Below, piece by piece: positions 1 to 8,886 of a stretch of 64,000 nt of DNA. This DNA is from AP-15 sp963703855 (GTDB lineage Bacteria; Pseudomonadota; Alphaproteobacteria; ATCC43930; CGMCC-115725). Both the position numbers and the translations under genes were made by a program. The first letter of the stretch is position 1; each line of letters begins with the position of its first letter. A model generated the notes under the pieces. The model did not search any database and was not told the origin of the DNA. It worked only from the letters and a program-made list of their open reading frames with translations. Where the stretch lies: positions 62,001 to 126,000 of the forward strand of contig CAVPFW010000025.1 in assembly GCA_963703855.1 (NCBI GenBank), read 5' to 3'.

Positions 1-352
1 CGAACCCGGGCGCGATCAGCCGCATCACCGCGGGCATGAAGATCTCGCCCAGCAGGACGAAGGCCAACAGCGCCGCCAGCAGCACCGCGAGCGCGTCCTC
101 TGCGAAGGCACGAGCCGCCCCCTTGCCGTGCTCGGCCACGGTGCCGGCGAAGAGCGGGACGAAGGCGGCGCTGAAGGCGCCCTCGGCGAACAGGCTGCGG
201 AACAGATTCGGCAGGCGTTGCGCCACGAAGAACGCGTCCGCTACCGGCCCCGCGCCCAGCAGCGCCGCGGTCAGGATATCGCGGACAAAGCCCATGACCC
301 GGCTGAGCAAGGTGTAGGAGCCGACTGTGGCGACCGAACGCAGCAAGGTCAT
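1..352 (-). CDS. murJ: MurJ lipid II flippase, N-terminal part (runs off window)
   Basis: The visible 117 residues are the N-terminus of a MurJ/MviN flippase, an inner-membrane protein of the MOP superfamily that moves lipid II to the periplasmic face during peptidoglycan synthesis. Family hallmarks are a first helix followed by SRVMGFVRDILTAALLG, then DAFFVAQRLPNLFRSLFAEG and AFSAAFVPLF, then a second hydrophobic segment (LAVLLAALLAFVLLG). The ATG at 352 starts exactly where family members start. The rest of the gene lies before position 1. It is divergent from the sxtJ-like gene. Family assignment is firm; completeness cannot be judged. Confidence 0.93.
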   Translation of the reverse strand, partial: MTLLRSVATVGSYTLLSRVMGFVRDILTAALLGAGPVADAFFVAQRLPNLFRSLFAEGAFSAAFVPLFAGTVAEHGKGAARAFAEDALAVLLAALLAFVLLGEIFMPAVMRLIAPGF

Positions 353-613
353 GCTTGCGGGTTTAGTCGAAAACGAGGCCCGAGAAAACGGCCGACCCTC
401 GGCGCTGCCTCTTCCAAGCTGGTCGGGGAGCTACCGGCAGCCTCGGATATTGCCGAGCGCCGCGCGAAAGCGCGGACCGGCTCGACCGATCCTCGGCTGC
501 TCGGGCGATAGAGCTGTCTGCAGCGAACCAAATCTCGCCCCAAAATTGACTTTGTCTGCATTCATTTACTGTTTACCATAATCCAATCGTTGCTGTCAGG
601 TGTGAGGAAGCTT

Positions 614-1051
614 GTGGCTGGCTCTGATGCTGGCTGGCATGAATCCCTGGAAAGCGAGGAGGCTCCGCCCGGTACTTCGGATCGAGGCTTCGGACTCCTC
701 TTCTTCGGGGGATGTGCTGCGCTTGCGGTACTCGCGGCATGGGAAGGGAGGCGGAGCGCCTTCTGGTGGTCGATCCTCGCCGCGGCCTTTCTCGCGATCG
801 CGATTTTCGCGGCCCCGTTGCTCGGCCCGCTCAACCGAGGCTGGCGCCGCTTGGCAATGCTGCTGTCCAAAATCATGACCCCGCTGATCATGGGCTTTGT
901 ATTTTTTGTCGTGGTGACCCCAATCGGGGTGATGATGCGGTTGGCCGGCAACGATCCGTTGCGGCTGCGTCTCCAGCCCGACCGGCCGAGCTATTGGCTC
1001 GATCGCGCCGCGCCGACCGAGCGGCCGACGTCGATGACCCGGCAGTTCTGA
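614..1051 (+). CDS. SxtJ-like membrane protein
   Basis: Small membrane protein of about 145 residues with a hydrophilic N-terminus (HESLESEEAPPGTSDRGFGLLF), two adjacent hydrophobic segments (GLLFFGGCAALAVLAAW; FWWSILAAAFLAIAIFAAPL) and a third (MTPLIMGFVFFVVVTPIGVMM). This order and the SDRxFGL motif match the SxtJ family, named from the saxitoxin cluster but widespread beside carbamoyltransferases; its biochemical role is unknown. I prefer the GTG at 614, with GAGG a few bases upstream; a TTG at 590 is possible. It is followed after 7 bases by the DUF5989 microprotein and forms the head of a five-gene cluster. Confidence 0.8.
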   Translation: MAGSDAGWHESLESEEAPPGTSDRGFGLLFFGGCAALAVLAAWEGRRSAFWWSILAAAFLAIAIFAAPLLGPLNRGWRRLAMLLSKIMTPLIMGFVFFVVVTPIGVMMRLAGNDPLRLRLQPDRPSYWLDRAAPTERPTSMTRQF

Positions 1052-1058
1052 GCGGCCG

Positions 1059-1211
1059 ATGCTGGATTTCGTGAAGGAGTTCTGGCTGTTCCTCCGCAGC
1101 CGCAAAAAGTTCTGGCTGATGCCGGTGATAGTCATGGTCTGCGTGCTCGGGGGATTGATCGTGCTGGTCGAGGGGTCTGCGATCGCCCCGTTTATCTACA
1201 CCTTGTTCTGA
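1059..1211 (+). CDS. DUF5989-type 50-residue membrane microprotein
   Basis: A 50-residue protein reading MLDFVKEFWLFLRSRKKFWL followed by a single hydrophobic helix and ending near APFIYTLF. The amphipathic start with WxFLRxRKKFWL, one transmembrane helix and the short tail are typical of the DUF5989 family. That family nearly always lies beside SxtJ and a carbamoyltransferase. It starts 7 bases after the SxtJ-like stop and ends 7 bases before the methyltransferase start, so co-transcription is very likely. Function unknown; it may be a membrane anchor or small subunit for its neighbours (inference). Confidence 0.85.
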   Translation: MLDFVKEFWLFLRSRKKFWLMPVIVMVCVLGGLIVLVEGSAIAPFIYTLF

Positions 1212-1218
1212 CGACACC

Positions 1219-2256
1219 ATGAGCGCAGGCCTGGGCGCGCCGCAGGCCCCGCCGTCGGCGTTTCGCGATTGCGACGGGGTGTTTGAGTGCCCGGCAACCG
1301 GCGAGCGGCTGGTCGCGGCAGAGGGAGGCTGGGTCAGCGCCAGCGGGCGCCGGCGCTATCCGCTCGACCACGGGATCGCCAACCTGTTTGCGCCGGTCGA
1401 TCCGACGCTGTCGGCTCGCGATGTCACGGATATGGTGAAGGCGTTCTACGAGGAGACGCCGTTCCCGAATTATGACGACATCCAGTCGCGCGAAAGTCTC
1501 GTCATCAAGGCGCGGCAAGGCCTCTTCGCGGCCGCGCTCGACGCGCAGCTTCCCGATGCCGCGATCGTGCTCGAAGCCGGCTGCGGTACCGGCCAGCTGA
1601 CGAATTTTCTCGGCCTGTCGTGGAAGCGCCGGGTCTTCGGCGGCGATGTCTGCCTCAACTCGCTGCGGCTGGCGAACGCGTTCCGCGAGCGCTGTCGGAT
1701 CGTCAACGCCGGCTTTCTGCAGATGAACTTGTTCCGGCCGCCGTTCCGCGACGGCAGCATCGACGTGGTGATCTGCAACGGCGTGCTGCATCACACCGGC
1801 GACGCGCGCGCGGGTTTTGCAGCGTTGCTGCGCAAGGTCAAACCCGGCGGCCTGGTCCTGATCGGCCTCTACAACAGCTACGCGCGCCTGCCGACCCTGT
1901 GGCGCCGGTGGGCCTTCGAGAGGTTCGGCCCGGCACTTTATTTCCTCGACCCGCGGCTCACTTCGGCGCAAATGAACGAGGGCCGCTGGCAGGCATGGTA
2001 CCGCGACCAGTATCGCCACCCGCACGAGACCCGGCATTCTATCGACGAGGTTCTGGGCTGGTTCGACGCCTGCGGCGTCGATTTCCTGTCGTCCATTCCG
2101 GCACCTGACGGGCGCCCGTTCACCCACGCCACCCGGCTGTTCGAACCCCGTCCCCGGGGAGCTATGACGGTGCGCGCGGCGACCCAGCTGCAAATGCTGC
2201 TGACCGGCGGCCGCGACGGCGGACTGTTTATTATGATCGGGCGCAAGCGTCCTTGA
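1219..2256 (+). CDS. Class I SAM-dependent methyltransferase
   Basis: A 345-residue protein. The first ~60 residues resemble a Trm112-like leader (FECPATGERL, then YPLDHGIANLF). A Rossmann methyltransferase domain follows, with the SAM motif VLEAGCGTGQLTNFLG near residues 118-133, an acidic strand (VFGGDVCLNSLRLA) and the post-motif DVVICNGVLHHTGD. The substrate is not evident. It lies between the DUF5989 microprotein and the carbamoyltransferase with gaps under 20 bases, suggesting that methylation and carbamoylation act on the same metabolite or surface glycan (inference). The ATG at 1219 sits 7 bases after the preceding stop. Confidence 0.85.
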   Translation: MSAGLGAPQAPPSAFRDCDGVFECPATGERLVAAEGGWVSASGRRRYPLDHGIANLFAPVDPTLSARDVTDMVKAFYEETPFPNYDDIQSRESLVIKARQGLFAAALDAQLPDAAIVLEAGCGTGQLTNFLGLSWKRRVFGGDVCLNSLRLANAFRERCRIVNAGFLQMNLFRPPFRDGSIDVVICNGVLHHTGDARAGFAALLRKVKPGGLVLIGLYNSYARLPTLWRRWAFERFGPALYFLDPRLTSAQMNEGRWQAWYRDQYRHPHETRHSIDEVLGWFDACGVDFLSSIPAPDGRPFTHATRLFEPRPRGAMTVRAATQLQMLLTGGRDGGLFIMIGRKRP

Positions 2257-2272
2257 GGATTTGGAGAGATCG

Positions 2273-4108
2273 ATGCGTATCCTCGGCATTTCGGCCTTTT
2301 ATCATGACGGCGCCGCCGCGCTGGTCGAGGACGGCCGCATCGTCGCCGCCGCGCAGGAGGAGCGCTTTACCCGCCGGAAATATGACAGCCGCTATCCCGC
2401 GAACGCCATCGCCTATTGTCTGGCCGAAGCCGGCATCAGTCTCGGCGAGGTGGACCATGTCGCCTTTTACGACAAGCCGTTCTTGAAGTTCGAGCGGCTG
2501 CTCGAGACCTACCTGGCTTTTGCCCCGCACGGCTTCCGCTCGTTCCGCATGGCGATGCCCTTGTGGGTCAAGGACAAGCTCTTTCAAAAAAGGAAGCTCG
2601 GCGAAAAGCTGCGGGCGGCCGCACCCGAGTTCGATTGGGAGCGCCGCCTGCTGTTTTCCGAACACCATTTGAGCCACGCCGCCTCGGCTTTTTTCCCGTC
2701 GCCCTATGAGGACGCGGTCATCCTGACGATGGACGGGGTCGGCGAATGGGCGACGACCTCGGCCGGGCTCGGCCGGGGAAACCGGATCACGATGCTGAAG
2801 GAGATCCACTTTCCGCACTCGCTGGGCCTGCTCTATTCGGCCTTCACCTATTTCACCGGCTTCCGGGTCAATTCTGGGGAATATAAAGTCATGGGGCTGG
2901 CCCCCTATGGCGAGCCCCGCTTTACCCAACTCATTCTCGACAACCTGGTCGATCTGAAGGAAGATGGCAGCTTTCGGCTCAATCAGGAGTATTTCGATTA
3001 CTGCACCGGTCTGAAGATGACCAACGACCGCTTCGCGGCGCTGTTCGGCATCCCGGCGCGGAAACCAGAAGTCTGGCTCGAGCAGGTGCACATGGATCTC
3101 GCCGCCTCGATCCAGAATGTCACGGAAGAGGTGATATTGCGCCTCACCCGGTCGTTGGCGGCCGAGACCGGGGCGCGCAATTTGTGCCTGGCCGGCGGCG
3201 TGGCGCTCAATTGCGTGGCCAACGGGAAAGTATTGCGCGATGGGCATTTCGATAACGTGTGGGTGCAGCCGGCGGCGGGCGATGCCGGCGGGTCGCTCGG
3301 AGCGGCGCTCGCCGCCTACCACATCGAGCTCGACCGCCCGCGCCATCTGTCCAACGAGCTCGACGGCATGTCCGGGAGCTATCTCGGCCCCTCGTTCGCC
3401 GACGACGAGATTTGTGAGCGGCTGACCGCCGCCGGCGCCTCGTTCGAGCTGCTCGGCGACGACGCGGTCATCGACCGGACCGCGACCGCGCTCGCCGACG
3501 AAAAAGCCGTCGGCTGGTTTCAGGGCCGCATGGAATTCGGCCCGCGCGCGCTGGGAGCGCGCTCGATCCTCGCCGATGCGCGCAGCCCGACGATGCAGCG
3601 GACCCTCAACCTGAAGGTCAAATACCGGGAGAGCTTCCGACCCTTCGCCCCCTCGGTGCTGCGCGAGGACGTCGCCGATTGGTTCGAGCTGGACACCGAC
3701 AGCCCCTACATGCTGATGGTCGCCGACGTCGTCGAACCGCGCCGGCGCGCGATGAGCGAAGCCGAGCGGAACCTCTTTGGGATCGACAAATTGAATGTGC
3801 CGCGCTCCGAGATTCCGGCGGTCACGCATGTCGATTATTCGGCCCGGATTCAGACCGTGCACCGCGAGACCAACCCGCGCTATCACGCGCTGCTCGCCCG
3901 GTTCAAGGCGCTGACCGGCTGCCCGGTCCTGGTCAACACTAGCTTCAACGTGCGCGGCGAGCCGATCGTATGCACCCCGGAGGATGCCTTCCGCTGCTTC
4001 ATGGGCAGCGAGATCGATCTCCTCGTCGTCGGCAACTGCCTTCTGCGCAAGGGCGATCAGGACCCGGCACTGCGCCTCGACTACCGCGACCGGTTCGACC
4101 CCGACTGA
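2273..4108 (+). CDS. Carbamoyltransferase (NodU/CmcH family)
   Basis: A 611-residue protein with the two-domain architecture of O-carbamoyltransferases, which use carbamoyl phosphate and ATP to carbamoylate hydroxyl groups. The N-terminal ASKHA-like fold starts ILGISAFYHDGAAALVEDG and contains SEHHLSHAASAFFPSPYEDA near residue 130. The C-terminal YrdC-like half contains WFQGRMEFGPRALGARSIL and VLVNTSFNVRGEPIV. Length is normal. The ATG at 2273 is chosen because GGAGAG precedes it at good spacing and MRILGISAFYHDGAAAL matches family starts. It is the catalytic core of the cluster. The acceptor is unknown. Confidence 0.93.
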   Translation: MRILGISAFYHDGAAALVEDGRIVAAAQEERFTRRKYDSRYPANAIAYCLAEAGISLGEVDHVAFYDKPFLKFERLLETYLAFAPHGFRSFRMAMPLWVKDKLFQKRKLGEKLRAAAPEFDWERRLLFSEHHLSHAASAFFPSPYEDAVILTMDGVGEWATTSAGLGRGNRITMLKEIHFPHSLGLLYSAFTYFTGFRVNSGEYKVMGLAPYGEPRFTQLILDNLVDLKEDGSFRLNQEYFDYCTGLKMTNDRFAALFGIPARKPEVWLEQVHMDLAASIQNVTEEVILRLTRSLAAETGARNLCLAGGVALNCVANGKVLRDGHFDNVWVQPAAGDAGGSLGAALAAYHIELDRPRHLSNELDGMSGSYLGPSFADDEICERLTAAGASFELLGDDAVIDRTATALADEKAVGWFQGRMEFGPRALGARSILADARSPTMQRTLNLKVKYRESFRPFAPSVLREDVADWFELDTDSPYMLMVADVVEPRRRAMSEAERNLFGIDKLNVPRSEIPAVTHVDYSARIQTVHRETNPRYHALLARFKALTGCPVLVNTSFNVRGEPIVCTPEDAFRCFMGSEIDLLVVGNCLLRKGDQDPALRLDYRDRFDPD

Positions 4109-4127
4109 ACACCGGCGGGCCTGGCCG

Positions 4128-5147
4128 ATGCAGACTTTACCGCGCCCACCCTCGCGCTTCGAGCGACTGCCTGCGTGGCAGCGCGCAACGCTGCTCGCCA
4201 CTACGGCGCTGCTGATTTGCCTCGTGCTGTTGCTCGCCGCGGAGGCTGCGGTCCGTATCCGGAACGGCATAAAATACGGCAGTTTTTGGGGATCAAACAG
4301 ACCTACGAGCTCGACCCGGCGTCGGGCCTGCGCATCCCGGTCCCCGGCGACCATTTTGGCCCGATCCGGATCAACTCGTTCGGCTTCCGCAGCCCGGAGA
4401 TTGCCGAGGACAAGCCGGGCGGCCGATTGCGGATCGCCTTTCTCGGCGGCTCTACCACGTATTGCACCGAGGTCAGCGCAACGGATGACCCTTCTCTCTC
4501 TCATCGTCCTCTACGAGGCGACCAACGATCTGAGCGCGAACAGCTACGAGCTGGCGCACGAGCAAGGCGTCGCACCGAGCCACCAGGACGAGAATATCGG
4601 CTGGTTGAGCCGGCACTCGCTGCTCGCCTATCTGATCGAGAAGAACCTCGAGGTCATGCGCCTGCAGAGGCGGGCGATGAACCCATCCGGCAAGGTGAAG
4701 CTCGACATGCCGCGCCTCGATGCCGAGTTTCGGCGCGATTATGCAAATCTCGTCGTTGCCAGCGAAAAGCCGGCCAAGATCGTCGTGACAGTAACGTTCG
4801 AGCCGCGTTTGCGCTCCTACCAGTCACCCGAGGAGCGCCGAAAGGCGGCGGTCACTAGCCTTTATTATATGCCGTATATGACGATAGACGATTTGCTCAC
4901 CGGGTTTGCACATTATAACCAGCTGATCCGCCAGGCGGCCATCTCATACGGGACGCTGCTTGTCGGCGACGAAGATTCGGTCGCTCCGGATGCGCAGCAT
5001 TACACGGATTCGGTGCACTTTACCGATGCGGGCAGCATCGCGATGGCCCGGCGTGTGTCAGCGGCGCTGATCTCGTCTGCGGCGCTATGGGCGCTCATCG
5101 CAAAAACCTCGGCTCAGGCCCGGCGCGGGGTCGAACCGCCCGGGTGA
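4128..5147 (+). pseudogene. SGNH/GDSL-type hydrolase, frameshifted and internally deleted
   Basis: The remnant begins with a membrane anchor (ATLLATTALLICLVLLLAAEA) and GIKYGSF in one frame. It continues as GIKQTYELDPASGLRIPVPG and RIAFLGGSTTYCTEVS in the next frame, then returns to the first frame at LIVLYEATNDLSANSYELA and runs to DSVHFTDAGS, the usual Asp-x-x-His block. There is a one-base shift near 4285. Around 4475 a deletion joins the GGST block directly to the ATNDLS block, apparently removing several dozen residues. Such anchored SGNH proteins accompany SxtJ/DUF5989/carbamoyltransferase genes and are thought to remove or transfer acyl groups. As it stands the gene cannot make a whole enzyme. 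Confidence 0.8.
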
Positions 5148-5335
5148 GACATCGGCCGATGCCAGGGCCGCCCGGTCCGCCCAGCCGCAAGCGGCGTCAT
5201 CGCGTGCCGAGCACAGCCGGCGCGAGGCGGAGGCCGAGCCGATCGTCGTGGGTGGGCTCGTGGTTAACGGCTGGCGCTTGTCTTTTGCCGGGCGATCGGT
5301 AACCGTTCGGTCCTCGACAGCACGGGAGGCGGAGC

Positions 5336-6142
5336 ATGGCCAAGATCAAGATGGGCGTCGTCGGATGCGGCGGCCGGATGGGCAGAATGCTGGTCGCCGA
5401 AATCGCGGCCACCGAGGGCTGCACCGTCGCCGGAGGCAGCGAGGCGCCCGGCAGCGGCTATGTCAACCAGGACATCGGCGAGCTCGCCGGGATCGGGCGG
5501 ATCGGCATCCCGATCGGCGAGGCGGTCGACAAGCTGATCCGCGACAGCGACGTCGTGCTCGAATTCACCTCGCCCGCGGCCACCGCCGAGCACGCCGTGC
5601 TCGCCGCCGGTCTCGGCACCGCGATGGTGATCGGCACCACCGGCCTGTCGGCGGCGCAGGGCGACGCGGTGCGCCAGGCGGCGCGCGACATCCCGATCGT
5701 GTGGGCGCCCAATATGAGCCTCGGGGTCAATGTGCTGCTCAAGGTCGTCGAAGAGGCGGCGCGCCGGCTCGGCCCGGATTGGGACATCGAGATCCTGGAG
5801 ATGCACCACCGCGGCAAGGTCGACGCGCCCTCGGGCACGGCGCTGGCGCTGGGACGCGCCGCGGCGGCGGGCCGCGAGGTCGTGCTCGAAGAGGTCGAGC
5901 AGCGCGCCCGCGACGGCATCACCGGGCCGCGCCGCTCGGGCGACATCGGCTTTGCGGCACTGCGCGGCGGCGACGCGGTCGGCGACCATCACGTGATCTT
6001 TGCCGGCGCCGGCGAGCGTCTCGAATTCAACCACCGCACCACGAATCGGGCCGTCTTCGCCAAGGGCGCGGTCCGCGCGGCACGCTGGCTCGTCGCGCAG
6101 CCGCCCGGCCTCTACGGGCTCAAGGAGGTGCTCGGCCTCTGA
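5336..6142 (+). CDS. dapB: 4-hydroxy-tetrahydrodipicolinate reductase
   Basis: A 268-residue cytosolic enzyme of the diaminopimelate/lysine pathway that reduces hydroxy-tetrahydrodipicolinate with NAD(P)H. The N-terminal Rossmann motif is MGVVGCGGRMGRML. LEFTSPAATAEHA and VIGTTGLS follow, then the catalytic and substrate-binding signature EMHHRGKVDAPSGTALALG near residues 154-172, and the C-terminal FNHRTTNRAVFAKGAVRAA. Full length. GGGAGGCGG precedes the ATG at 5336. It stands alone between the broken SGNH gene and the convergent DUF2244 remnant. Confidence 0.96.
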   Translation: MAKIKMGVVGCGGRMGRMLVAEIAATEGCTVAGGSEAPGSGYVNQDIGELAGIGRIGIPIGEAVDKLIRDSDVVLEFTSPAATAEHAVLAAGLGTAMVIGTTGLSAAQGDAVRQAARDIPIVWAPNMSLGVNVLLKVVEEAARRLGPDWDIEILEMHHRGKVDAPSGTALALGRAAAAGREVVLEEVEQRARDGITGPRRSGDIGFAALRGGDAVGDHHVIFAGAGERLEFNHRTTNRAVFAKGAVRAARWLVAQPPGLYGLKEVLGL

Positions 6143-6163
6143 CCGGCCGAACCGTAGGCCGGC

Positions 6164-6707
6164 TCACGGCGGCGATGGGGCGGGTGGCGCCGCCGCCGGA
6201 TAGAACGAACGGCGCCAGCGGGAGAGCGCCTCGCCGATCGTCGCCGCCAGCTCGCGCCGAGCCGCGGGCGGCAGGAAATCGCCGATCGCCAGGCTATGCC
6301 CATGCGAGGCGACGAACAGGCGGTTCGAATTCGTCGACCCGCTCTTCGAGCACGACCCGCAGCCAGAACGGCTGAAACCGCCACAACCGGCGGTTGCCGC
6401 GCACATTGACCCGCTCGACGGTGAAGGCGTCGTCGGCGAGCCGCAGGGTCTCGCGGCACCGCGCGCTGCGGTAATTTAGGCGAAAGGCGATATAGACGAG
6501 GGCCACGTCGAGGCCGAAGAAGCCGACGACCGGCCACGCCCCGATGGAGACGAAGCCGATGCCGACCGCGAGGCTGACGAGGCCGAGGATCAGCATCAAA
6601 ACGTGGAACCCGCGCGGCGGCAGGCTGCGATGCGGCAGCAGCACGCGCTCGAAAAAGAGGCGGCCGAACGGTGCCGAGAGGTCGGCGTATCCGGGACTCG
6701 GGACCAT
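6164..6707 (-). pseudogene. DUF2244 membrane protein, one-base frameshift
   Basis: Reading leftwards from 6707, the protein has two hydrophobic helices (VLMLILGLVSLAVGIGFVSIG; WPVVGFFGLDVALVYIAFRL) followed by RLWRFQPFWLRVVLEERVDEF, the usual DUF2244 order. The expected continuation NRLFVASHGHSLAIGDFLPP is present in the neighbouring frame, ending at 6164. One extra base near 6325 causes the shift. Without it the protein would be about 180 residues, normal for the family. Its function is unknown. It lies divergently beside nth, a neighbourhood I associate with other alphaproteobacteria. It could be a genuine pseudogene or an assembly indel. Confidence 0.75.
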
Positions 6708-6806
6708 GCAGCGCGAAGCATAGCGGGGCCGCTGGGGCGGAGTAAAGGCGGCAAATCGCGTCTCGCCGTTTGCCCGGAAGGGACGCCGCTCTTACACTCG
6801 CGCGCG

Positions 6807-7589
6807 ATGCGCCCGATGTCGAAACGCGAGATCCGCGAGTTCTACCGGCGGCTGGCCGAGACCCGGCCGATCCCGCAGACCGAGCTCGAATTCATCAGCC
6901 CGTTCACCCTCCTGGTCGCGGTGGTGCTGTCGGCGCAGGCGACCGATGTAGGCGTTAACAAGGCCACCCCCGCACTGTTCGCGCTGGCCGACACCCCGCA
7001 CAAGATGCTGATGCTCGGCGAGGAGCGGGTCAGCGCGCTGATCCGCACCATCGGGCTCTACCGCACCAAGGCGAAAAATGTGATCGCGCTGAGCCGGATA
7101 CTGGTCGAGCGGCATGACGGCACGGTGCCGCGCGAGCGCGAGGCGCTCGAAGCGCTGCCCGGGGTCGGGCGCAAGACCGCGAGCGTGGTCATGAACGTCG
7201 CCTTCGGCGAACCGACGATCGCCGTCGACACGCATATCTTCCGGGTTGCCAACCGGACCGGCCTCGCCGCCGGAAAGACCCCGCTCCAGGTCGAGATGGC
7301 GCTCGAGCAACGCACCCCGCGCGACTATAAGCCCTATGCTCATCACTGGCTGATCCTGCACGGGCGCTATGTGTGCAAGGCGCGCAAGCCCGAATGCCCG
7401 GACTGCGTCGTCTCCGAGCTGTGCCACTACCAAGCCAAGACCGGGCCCGTCGAGTTGATCGCCGCGCGTGCCGCGGCTGCGGAGCCGGAGGCGCCGGTCG
7501 AGCCCCGGCCCGCGCGGCGCGGGCGCCGTGCGGCCTCGGCGGCCAAAACGGTCAGCCCGCGGCGCGGACCGGCGTCACGTCGGTCGTGA
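6807..7589 (+). CDS. nth: Endonuclease III
   Basis: Base-excision-repair DNA glycosylase/AP lyase acting on oxidised pyrimidines. About 260 residues with the helix-hairpin-helix LPGVGRKTASVVMN near residues 115-128, whose Lys is the Schiff-base nucleophile, and the catalytic Asp in VDTHIFRVANR around residue 140. The [4Fe-4S] ligands follow the C-x6-C-x2-C-x5-C spacing in CKARKPECPDCVVSELC around 189-205. A basic Ala/Pro/Arg tail of ~50 residues extends past the usual end. Start at 6807; a second in-frame ATG at 6816 (MSKREIREFY) is equally plausible. The 3' end overlaps the convergent bactofilin gene by 38 bases. Confidence 0.96.
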   Translation: MRPMSKREIREFYRRLAETRPIPQTELEFISPFTLLVAVVLSAQATDVGVNKATPALFALADTPHKMLMLGEERVSALIRTIGLYRTKAKNVIALSRILVERHDGTVPREREALEALPGVGRKTASVVMNVAFGEPTIAVDTHIFRVANRTGLAAGKTPLQVEMALEQRTPRDYKPYAHHWLILHGRYVCKARKPECPDCVVSELCHYQAKTGPVELIAARAAAAEPEAPVEPRPARRGRRAASAAKTVSPRRGPASRRS

Positions 7590-8157
7590 CCTCGCCCAAT
7601 TCGCCGGCCGCCTGCGCCTGGATGTCGCCGGAAATCTGGCCTCCGCACTCGATCTCGATCTGGCCGTAGCGGATCGTCCCCGAGACGCGCCCGGTCGCCT
7701 TGATCAGCAGCCGCTTGCGGACCGTGAGATTGCCCTCGAAGCGGCCGCGCACCTCGGCTTCGTCGATCGAGGCCGAGCCCTTGAACAGGCCGCTCTCGGC
7801 GATGTCGACGTCGCGGCAATTGGTCAGGTTGGCCTCGACGCTGCCCTCGACGAACAGCTTGTCGCAGGAGTTGATCTCACCCGACAAGGTGATCTCGCGA
7901 CCGACGCTGAGCCGGCGGAGCTCGCCGTCGGGCTTGGGCTGGTTGGTCAGGTCGGCGGGGCGGCGCAGCGCCTCGGCGGGGCGAATCGGGTCGCCGGCCC
8001 GCGCCAGATCCGGTGCGCGCGGCGGCATCGCCGCGGGCCTGACCGGGGCGTTGAGCGGCGCCCCGACCGGCCGCGCCGGTTTCATCGGAATGCCCAGATC
8101 GTCGGACGCATCTGCCATTTTACGATCCTCTGTCTCGCTTCGCTTGCGGCTGAACAT
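7552..8157 (-). CDS. Bactofilin (polymer-forming cytoskeletal protein)
   Basis: About 200 residues. A Pro/Ala-rich disordered N-terminus of ~75 residues precedes a right-handed beta-helix core with the repeating pattern LSVGREITLSGEI, KLFVEGSVEANL, DVDIAESGLFKGSA, AEVRGRFEGNLTV, KRLLIKATGRVSGTI, QIEIECGGQISGDI. These rungs define bactofilins, which self-assemble into filaments that scaffold cell-wall enzymes. The start is drawn at MFSRKR. An internal ATG at 8118 (MADASDD) has GAGG at better spacing and may be the true start, giving 188 residues. Confidence 0.9.
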   Translation of the reverse strand: MFSRKRSETEDRKMADASDDLGIPMKPARPVGAPLNAPVRPAAMPPRAPDLARAGDPIRPAEALRRPADLTNQPKPDGELRRLSVGREITLSGEINSCDKLFVEGSVEANLTNCRDVDIAESGLFKGSASIDEAEVRGRFEGNLTVRKRLLIKATGRVSGTIRYGQIEIECGGQISGDIQAQAAGELGEVTTDVTPVRAAG

Positions 8158-8193
8158 GGGTTGGACACCCGATAGAGATTGTTTCAGGAAGAT

Positions 8194-8886
8194 TCATGCC
8201 GCGGGCCGGGCCGTCGGTTGCGGCTCGAACCGAGGCAGCGCTTCGAAGAGATGCACCATGAAGGCGGTGGCGATCACCGGCGCCACGAGGTTGACGAGCG
8301 GCAGCGCGAACAACCCTGCGATCGCTACGCCGCCGAGAAAGATGCGGCCGGCGAACCGGTTGCGCACCGCCCTCGCCGCCGCTGCGTCGAGCCGTCTGAG
8401 TGCGACCACTTCGAAATACCCCCGTCCGAGAAGATATCCGTTCAGCGCAAGAAAGAGAACGAGATTTATTCCCGGAGCCAGCAGATAGAGCGGCAGCGCC
8501 AACACATTGAGAGCAATGGTCAATGCCGTCAGCCGCGCCATCGCCGCCGCGGTTTCGCCCCAAGGCTGATGGCGCGGCGGTCCGTTGCCGGGATAATCGC
8601 AGGACTCGACCGCCGCAGCGACGCGCTCGAGAAAGAAGCTCATGATCAGGGTGACGACCGCCGGAAAGAGCAGCCAGCTCAGCCCGAGGACGGCGAGCCC
8701 GCCCAACAGATCGACGAGCCAGTCGAGCGGCCGCCAGGCGAACAGGTGCGACCGATAGAGGGCCGCAGCGACGGCGAGCCACAACAGCGCAAAAACCGCG
8801 ACCGCGAGCCCCAGACCCTGCGCCGCGACCCGCCGCAGCGGCGGCGCCGACAGCGCCGACAACGCACGCAGCAGGGCGATGACCAT
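8194..8886 (-). CDS. EI24/CysZ-like multi-pass membrane protein
   Basis: A 230-residue integral membrane protein with the topology of the EI24 domain family (relatives of the sulfate permease CysZ). Hydrophobic segments include AVAVFALLWLAVAAALY, LLGGLAVLGLSWLLFPAVV, ALTIALNVLALPLYLL and INLVLFLALNGYLLGRGYFE, with the conserved LLGRGYFE-x-VALRR turn. No Cys-pathway genes are adjacent, so sulfate transport should not be assumed. The ATG at 8886 starts MVIALLRALSAL; the open frame extends further upstream, but that extension looks non-coding. Confidence 0.75.
   Translation of the reverse strand: MVIALLRALSALSAPPLRRVAAQGLGLAVAVFALLWLAVAAALYRSHLFAWRPLDWLVDLLGGLAVLGLSWLLFPAVVTLIMSFFLERVAAAVESCDYPGNGPPRHQPWGETAAAMARLTALTIALNVLALPLYLLAPGINLVLFLALNGYLLGRGYFEVVALRRLDAAAARAVRNRFAGRIFLGGVAIAGLFALPLVNLVAPVIATAFMVHLFEALPRFEPQPTARPAA

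Noticed and set aside
546..580. Sigma-70-like promoter (TTGACT) upstream of the SxtJ-like gene
   Set aside because: A good -35-like hexamer is present, but no acceptable -10 lies at 16-18 bases spacing.
2231..4504. A 757-codon open frame antisense to the carbamoyltransferase gene
   Set aside because: It is a GC-rich shadow frame: composition is Arg/Ala/Gly/His-biased with no domain, while the opposite strand encodes a complete, motif-rich enzyme.
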